From an uncultured Clostridia bacterium (GTDB taxonomy: Bacteria; Bacillota; Clostridia; Christensenellales; UBA1242): a stretch of 30,746 nt of DNA. A model generated the notes under the pieces. It did not search any database. It worked only from the letters and a program-made list of their open reading frames with translations, and had not been told where the DNA came from. The DNA is taken from positions 1-30,746 of the forward strand of contig CALKLQ010000044.1 of assembly GCA_937992055.1 (NCBI GenBank), in the 5' to 3' direction. A program made the position numbers and the translations under genes. Below, in pieces: positions 16,601-25,600 of this stretch; the stretch's first letter is position 1; every line of letters begins with the position of its first letter.

Positions 16601-19600
16601 CATAAATCTTTGTCAACAGGTCTTGATTTAAGCCAAGTCTTAAAATGGAGGAGCCTATCTTTTTAATTTCAAAGCCCTTGTTGCCTGAACTTAGAGTAAT
16701 GCTGTAATTTATATTGTCGGTAGTAGGGTTAGTCAAATCATAGAATCCCACCTCTTCGCCAGACACTCTTTGGAACAACACCTCAACTTCTTCACCAATT
16801 GAAGAGATGTGAGTCGAGGAAAGCAAAGGCTCTTCTCCTCCAAGATACTTGTAAAATTTACCTTTTGAAATTTGACTAGTAACATCTAAAGTGCAAGGTA
16901 AAATTTCAAAACTAAGCTCATTGTTAACAAGTTCAAAATTTGTATCAGTTGTTGTTACTCTAGCTAGATAACTTCCCACATTTTTAACTTCATCGTAAGC
17001 TATGACATCATCATCTCTTCTGAATTCTATATCGCAGGAAGGAAGAGTTATATCTGTCCTACTTGGTGCATGATAATCATCAAATTCAAAACTTAGTGTA
17101 TAGCTAATCTCTTTATAAAGTCCATTGTATTCTAGATTTACCTGTTCAAATACCACCTTAACAGGTCTTTTTTGGACTTTTATATTTAAAGTGTCACTGT
17201 TTTTTGTTGTCTGATTTGATAATACTCCAACTTTTTCATTTGTAGATAAAACAATTGAACAATAATATTCACCACTTTCATCAATTTCTTGTAAGACGAT
17301 TTGTTTATTTCTAGAAAACTCTTTCCCATCTTTAAACCAAACATATTCCACTTCAAAATCATAAACATTATCTACTGAGGCCTCAAGAGTTATTTTGTCG
17401 CCATAATATATTGAATTTGACAAAACACTTGAGGTTATATCCACCCTGTTTGGCGCGGATATATTCCACATTGCATAAAGGGTTAGGTCTGAGGTTAGGT
17501 TGTAGGTAAAAGATTGATTATCTCTCAAGGAAACTTGAGCGTTATCTCCTTCCGCCCAGCCTGCAAAGTCAAAGCCACTTCTTGTAAAAGAGTTTATTTC
17601 AAGATTTTTCGTCTGTTCAAATTTAAAGGTTTGTGTTTTTTCTTCACCCTTTCCACCATTTGGCATAAAAGTGATAGTGTAAAGGTTTCTTGTGTAATAA
17701 ACTTTTAAGGTAGAACTGTTGTCACCCAAAATTGTTGCGCTTAGCACTTGAAGTTTGTTTCCATGTTCATCTTTTAAGTTTTCGTCAACAAAAAAGCCTG
17801 ACCTAGCTACAATGCTTGCAACCGCAAGCGTGTTTGTTTGTCCTGTAAAAGTTTTAGTTTCATAAAGAGTGTAATTGTCATTCTCTAAGTTTTGAAGATA
17901 ATATTCAACTGTATAGGATGTATCTAGTCTTGCCCTCCAACCAGCGTATATTTCATAGTTGGATGCGCCAAAAGCAACCTTTATTCCATCACTTTGTTGT
18001 TCACCTTTAACCCTACTTGAAAGTTCTAAGTCGTAAAACCATCCAGCAAAATCATAGCCAAGACGGGTAGGTTGTTTTAAAAATATTTCCTGTCCAAAGA
18101 CATATTCCTTTTTTAATTCATCGTCTGAACTTCCACCATTTAAATCAAGTGTAACTACAAAAGTTTTTGGAGAAAGATACAATTTTAATTCACTTGAAGA
18201 GTCTGCAAGCACAGCTCCCTCCAAAAAGTTTGCATCTTGCTCATTTATTTCGTAGCCAAGCGGGATAGAAAGTTGCAAAGAATCAATAAGACTGTCTTTT
18301 GCACTAGAGGTGTAAATGTTTAACACCCCATTTTCAATTGACAAATAACTATTTGTCAAAGATTGTGCCGTTGTTGTTTTTTCCAAAATAGGAGTTGTTT
18401 CAATACTTTGGGTTTGATTGTTGAATTTATATATATAATAGTTGATTTTATAGTCTACTAAAGCAGGAACAAACTTGGCAAAAATTTCAACATCTTTTGC
18501 TGGCATTGAAAAGTTTTCAAAATTGAAAAGATTGTCAAACTCTTCATCAGTGTACCAACCGCTAAAACTATAACCTAACAGTATTGGATCGTCCTCGCGA
18601 GATACCGGTTCAGTATATTTATATAAAACACTCTTTGGCTCATCTCCGTTATTAAAATTTAATACCAAACTATATTCATTTAATTTTAGATAAACTTTCA
18701 AGGTCAAGTTGCTCTCTACAACCCCGCCAAGTAGGCTGGCTGTTTCATCTAGGCTATAACCCTCAGAGTTTAAGGTTTTTAAAACTTGAACCAGGCTTGT
18801 TTTTGAGTCGTCTTCATAAACTGATATGTTCAAAGAATCTTTGTCAATCTCAACATATTGTCCGGTTGTTCCTGTAAAAGTTTCAGTTATAGGGTTTTCA
18901 TAGCTTCCATCTAAACTTTCTTTATATACCTCAATTTGCCATGGTGTGGCTGTTGAACTATTCCACATTGCATAAAGAGTGGTATCCTCAGTAATCTCAA
19001 ATGGCCAAGAAACCAAATCTTGAAATGCTTCATCATGGTACCAACCGCCAAAGACATAATCTTGTTTAGTAGGGTTTGCCGGCTGTGGAATCTGCTTCTT
19101 AAACAAATAGTTTTTGGTTTCGAAGTCGCCCTCTCCTCCATTAAGAACAAAGGTCAAAGAATATTGTTTTCTGTTAAGATAAATCTTCAAACCACCACTG
19201 CCATCTGCATAAACTTGGCATTGAAGGATGTTTTCCTCTTCTTCTGAAAATTCAAAACCTTTAAATTCGTAGGCGCCAAAAGAATTTATCTTTTCCTCTC
19301 CGTTATAAAATACAATATCAAATTTGGCATTTTCACTTGTCTTATCAACCTCAACTTTTCCAATATAGTTGGTAGTTGATGTTAATTTAAATTCCTGTTT
19401 TTCATAACTTGAATCAAGCTTTTGTAAAAATACTTCAAGAGTAAAATCATTTGATGTTGCTTCCCATTTTGCAACAAAGTTTAAATCTTTATATACAACT
19501 ATAGGAAAGGTGACAAGTTTGTCACTTTCAAGCCAACCGGCAAAGGAGTATCCCTGTCTTGTTGGAATGACTGGGCTTTGCAAATCTTGACCATATTTTT

Positions 19601-22600
19601 TTGTAAGCTTTAAATTTTGTCCATCACCATAATCAAATGTTATTTCATGTAAATTTCTTGCATAGTAGATTTTTATCACCAGTTTTTCACTGACCTTAAC
19701 AAATCCAAAATGTACACTTTGGTTTTCTTGTTTGACTGAAAAGCCGGAATAATTTGTCAAATTTATGATAGTATATTTAGTTTCATCATAGCCATATTCT
19801 GTTACCTTTCCCTCCTCATCGCGAACCAGTTTAGAGTCATAGACATACAAGGCATTTTCGCCAGGCTTAAACTCAACATAATTGTCTGTAGAAGTTGTGT
19901 AATCATCTGATTTTAACAGGCTATAACTTTCATCTAATTCCTCTTTATAAATCTCCACGCTAAAAGGCGTGTTAGAAGCCACAAGGTAATTAGCCCACAA
20001 AATAATAATCTGATTTCCATCTTGGTCTAACAAGACATTTCCATCATTGTCAGTTGATAGATAGTTTGAAACCAATTTTTCATCAATTACAAAGCTATTC
20101 CAATCAATCTTTTCACGTTCTTGACTAAGATAATTTAAATACCAACCCTCAAACTGATATCCCTCAAAACTTGGAGAGCTTGGAACCGTGTTTGTGAGTT
20201 TGAAATTATGTCCAAATTGAAAGGTTTGTGTAAAACTGTTTTGATTGTTGTTAGGAATATATTTAAATGTGTACGAAAGTCGTTTGAAGTATATTTTTAG
20301 CACCCCTCCGCCAGCTGAAATCTCGCTTTCAAAACTCATATTTTGACTAGAATCAAAACTAAATCCAACAAAATTTACAGTGTCCAAAATTTCTTTTTCA
20401 ACACTAGAAGAGTTATAAATGACAATTTTTCTATCCTCTGGCTCGTAAACTGCCCTATAGTCCGTTCTTATTTTTTCATCAGAATAGCTATCGCTTTTTT
20501 CCATTGTATAAGTGGACTTGTTATAATCTTGAAGGTAATATTCAACAGTTAGCTTGGACTTTGCCGGGCTCCAAATGGCATACAAAACAACCTCATTTTT
20601 ATGAATTTCGGTCAAATTTGTAACTGCTTGCAAATTCATGTAACTTTGGCCACTGCCATCACTTTTTGTGTTCCATTCTACAAAGTTATAGCCCTCCCTC
20701 TTGAAGGCATTTGAATAAAGATTGACTGTGGCGTCAAGGTTCACCTGCATTTTAGGCATGGTGCCCGTAGCCTGCAAATTGTTTTTATCAAATGAGATAT
20801 AGTAAAAGTGAACAATTTCAATACTTCCAAGACAAACTATCTCATAGTTGTCACTCACGTCAACATCTTGGTCATCAAAAACCTTTAAGTTTTTTTGTAG
20901 TTCATCTGCTACGTATTTCCCAACCTTTCCATTATTTGTTGATATTGTTCCTTTTAAATAATGAGATTTCACAAGAGGCAGGTTTGAAATACTTAAAGAA
21001 TCTTGTTTTGAATTTACCTCAAAAGTTTTAACGCCTACACCTTCAAACTTGAGTTCGCCAAAAGACAAAGTTATTTTTCGCAAATTAATTTTTAGAGTGG
21101 CACTAAAGCTAGTTTCACCTGAAATGCTATAATTTCCGTTACTAATAATATTAGCAACAATTGTGTAAGTTCCAACCTCAGTTGGAGCAACAATTAATGA
21201 ATCTCCATCAAATATAACTTCTTGCTCTTTTCCATCTATTTGGAATGAATATTTTATTTCTATTCCTGGCAAAAGATTTTCTCTTCCGTTTAACAAAACA
21301 AGGTGAGGCTGAGCATCATAAACAACTTCAAGGTCACTTAAGCTCAAGCCTTGGGTACTAAACACCTCCTTGCCTATCTCCATTCCACCGGAAAGTGAGA
21401 TATCATAGCAAGATGTAACGTCTTCACCAAGTTGATTATATATTGAAACCGTGTAATCAAGAGCGGAATTTTCAAAAGAATATTGTCCAACATCGCTCTG
21501 TTTGGTGGATACATTTAAACTGAGAGTTTCATTTTCTACAAGCCCAGTTGCGATATCATTATTGAAATCTTTTTCAAATATTTCCCCGTCAAACTGCTTT
21601 GTGTTTTGTGTATAGTCGCCTATATTTAAGCTTAAATTCTTTTTAGTAATACTTCCCGTAAAATCAAAAGTGAAGTTATAGTTTTCAACACTTGCATCAT
21701 CTAATGCAGAAATGTCTGTGATTAAAATTTCATTTGCATCAATTTTTGAACTATTATAAGTTCCAACAATTTTAAAATTTTCTATAACCTCTTCGCTTGG
21801 ATTTAGGCTTATAACAACATAATCATTGCCATTTTGTTTTAGTTTTGAGTCTCCATCGTATACTTTTTCAATCGCTTGAGAAATTTTATAATCTTTTCTT
21901 AAAATTTCTATTGTCCTTGAAATTTCGCTTGTTTTAACAAGGTTCAATCCTAAAACTTTGGCAGTTACAACAAATCTATATTCCCCACTCTCAGCAGCAT
22001 TTTTCAAATCAAGTTCTAAAGATGAGCTAGCAAAGCTTCTCAATTTCTTTCCATCTTTGAAAAGCTCAATTGAATAGTTAATATAATCGCATGAGTTTGC
22101 AACGTTTAAGGCAAGTTTTTCCGTTTTTCCATCATAAACCTTAGAAAAACTTTCTTCAAACTCTTTTTCATTTAAGTTGATGTTTAAACTGATGTCCAAG
22201 AGTTCATATTTTGCATAAAGTGTTATTTCATCAATTGATTTAAAAGCCATTCCGGTAAATTGATTGTTATAATTTTTATCATTGAACCATCCTAAAAGTT
22301 CCAAGCCATCAAAGCGGTTAGAAATATTTAATAGTGTTAAATCTTCGCCAGTGTTATAAACTTTTACAGTTTCTTTTTTACCGCCAAGAAGAAAATCATA
22401 GTTTATTATAGCATAATTTCTAAAAATAGCCTGAATATGGTCAACTTTTTCATCATCAAATGAATAAGACAATGTTTTGTCGCCGCCAACATCAATCTTT
22501 GCACCGTCTTTTTGCCATTCAAGAAGTGTAGTTGTAGTGTTTTTTGAGCCTATGTTATAAATAAAGGAATTAGCAACAATCTTTATTTCACCATCAAACT

Positions 22601-25600
22601 TATTGTTCACGGTAATTTGAACGTTGTTGGAATTATTTTCATTTATTACTTGAATATATGCTTCACCATGGTTATATTCCCCACTTGTGGAGATATTTGA
22701 TGTTGTCCCATCTTCCAAAACCCAAATTAAGCTAAATTTTGGGGTTGAAATTTCCTGATTTAAGCCGTTTTCAATATTGATTGACCCCAATTTTTCAATA
22801 TATAAAGTTCTTAATTCATCAGCATTTAAAATCTCATACTGACCACTTAACACACCCACAAAGTTGGAAGTTAGGTCTAGTCCATCATTGTGGTCTATTA
22901 TTTCAAATTCTACCAAAAGTTCATCTTTTGAGGCAAAATAGGTTTTTATTTCACTAGAATTTGTTTTGACCTTTCCAATAATACTCAAGCCAAATTTACT
23001 TAAAAAGTTTTTAAAATCTTGGGTAATGAACTCTAATATCGATATCTCATGTGGTTTTGAATTGTAATAGCCTTTGCCATTCACATTAACTTCAAATTCA
23101 GACTGAATAATTTTACCCTCTAAATTTAAAGTGAGAATTATTTCATCCTCCATTTGAGTGAATGTATAAGAGTCTACCAACTCATTTTTAAACCTTGGCA
23201 CAAAGTTATTTTGCACATTTTCAAGGGTGTCATCTTTGTTATATCTAAAGCTTGCAACAATATTTCGATTTCCAACCAGATGTGAATCAAATGATGGTGC
23301 CACATTTGAAACATCAAAATAACTATTATTTTTTGCGCCAAAAACACTTGTGGTCATATCAAAAACTTTGGTGTCTTCAAGTTCAAATTCTATTTGCAAA
23401 GGTGTTATATTTAGTGTAAAAGTATAGTTTGCCTCAATACTTTGCCCCCAAATCTCATGTTTAGCGGTTATTGTGCAAGTATAATTTCCACTATCTAAAA
23501 CATTCTTTAAAGATAAAAAGTTATCAGAGCTAACAAAAGCATTGTCTTTTGTCCATAAATATGAATAACTGATTATTCCAGCTTGATTATTTGAAAAGTC
23601 AGAAGTGGATATGTTAAAGAACTTGACTTCATTACCGCTATATACTTGTGTTTTAGTTGTTTCAAAATTGTCATTTAAAATTGGAGAAGCAGTCGTGTAA
23701 TGCGCATAAAGCACCAAACTTCCATCAGCGCTAGCAAGCTCCACTAAATCTTCAACTAAAGTGCTTTCAAGAACCCTTGTTCCAGCATTTGTTGAGGTGA
23801 AAAAGCCTACAAAGTTAAGCCCATAATCTTGGCAATTTACTACCATTGGCAATCCAGAATTTGCACCAGAAGTGTCCAAATCGCCAACCTTTCCGCTCAC
23901 AGCAACACTTTTAAGAGAGTACGACAAATCAATGAAAGAATATTGTGATTCAAATTGAATTCCTATGCTAGACTCGCTCCAATTTGCCTTTACTGTCATG
24001 TCACGAGGATAGCTATAATTTTGAGTAAAATCAATAATATTATTGTCATCAAACTGCCAGCCCGCAAACTCAAAACCCACCTTGTTAGGTTTTAGTGGCT
24101 GGTTGGTTCCAATGAGTTTTTGTCCAAAAACAACCTTGCTAGTAAGATAATTTTTTCCGTCTATATTTTTTATTTTATAAAAACTTGAATTATAATTACC
24201 CCATTGTTCAAAAGGGTTTGTTGCTCCGTTCCCGTCCCAAACTATTTCATACTCTTTTGGGTCCCACATGGCAATAAGGGTCAAAACTTCGTTGTCAAAT
24301 TCACTAAAGAGTAAACCCTGATTCACAGTTATCTCTTCACCAACTGTAAATATGGTGCCACCCTCAGTAATCCAATTCCCAGTAAATTCATGTCCTATTT
24401 TTTCCGCTTCGCATTGTGGCAAAACATATTCATGTTCAAACTTGACAAAAACACTTTCGCTTTCATTTTCATTTAAGATTAAAACTATTTCATAACTTTT
24501 TCTTTGATAATATAAATTAAATATGTTTTCGCCGTCAAAAACAAGTTTGAGCTCATCTGTGCAAAGCTTTTCATTTAATTCAAAGCCTGTGTATTTTTTT
24601 GAATAATCTTCAAAAAGTTCTTCATAAGTTAGATTTTGATTTACAACGCCTTTAGCTAAAACATCTTCCGCAAATTCATAATCACCCTGCAAGTTTTCTT
24701 TGTAAATCTTTATTGTGTAAGAGGCATCCTCTCTTGGCTGAAAATCTACCTCAACGTTGGCACTTTTTAAATTGTTAAATAGCCCAGCATCTAAAAAAGA
24801 TAGGCTTATTTTATATCCATCGCCATAATTAACAGTTCCAGATGTTGTAGCACCCTCATTTATAAAGCGCACGCCATTTATTAATAGTGTTTTAATGTAA
24901 TAGCCAGAATTTGGGGAAAGATACAAAGCGCAAATGTCAACATATGAAAGCTTAACCTCGCCTCCACTCCTCACCTCATTTTCAAATTCTTCATCAGGAA
25001 TATTAACAGCGTCCTCATCACTCAATATGTATTTAACGCTTCCGTTTTCAAAATTTGAAAAATTTAGTTTATATTCCTGTTCTTCTAGTAAGATATATAA
25101 TCTATATCTTCCCTCTGCTAAAACTTCTGAAATGGTAAATTTATAGTTAGAGTCATCTTTTGCAACCAGGAATTTTTCCACATTATTATTTGACTCAAAA
25201 ATCCATTCCCCGCGAGCCTCATCATATTTGTAAAGAACAAAGGTATTGTTATTTATTAACTTATAGTAATTTTGATTTGAAATAGAAATTGAATATTCAT
25301 CAAAAATGCTCATTGAGGAAATAGTGTACTTTGTTTCATCATATTTTGAAAGCACACTGGATGTAATTGCATTTTTTTGCATAAAAAGCTTTGGGTAAAC
25401 ATTCAAATTTTGAGAATAATCTTGTTTTTCGATAATTGGAATAGGCGATAAATTCTGTTCAAAACCCAAAACCACCTCAATATTAGATGCAACCTCTTTC
25501 ATGTCGGTATAGGCTTGTACCTCCTGATAGGAAATATTATCACCTGATTTCCTTATAGAAGCATTTGCCAAATTTAAAAAGGACCATGTTTTTTTAGCAC

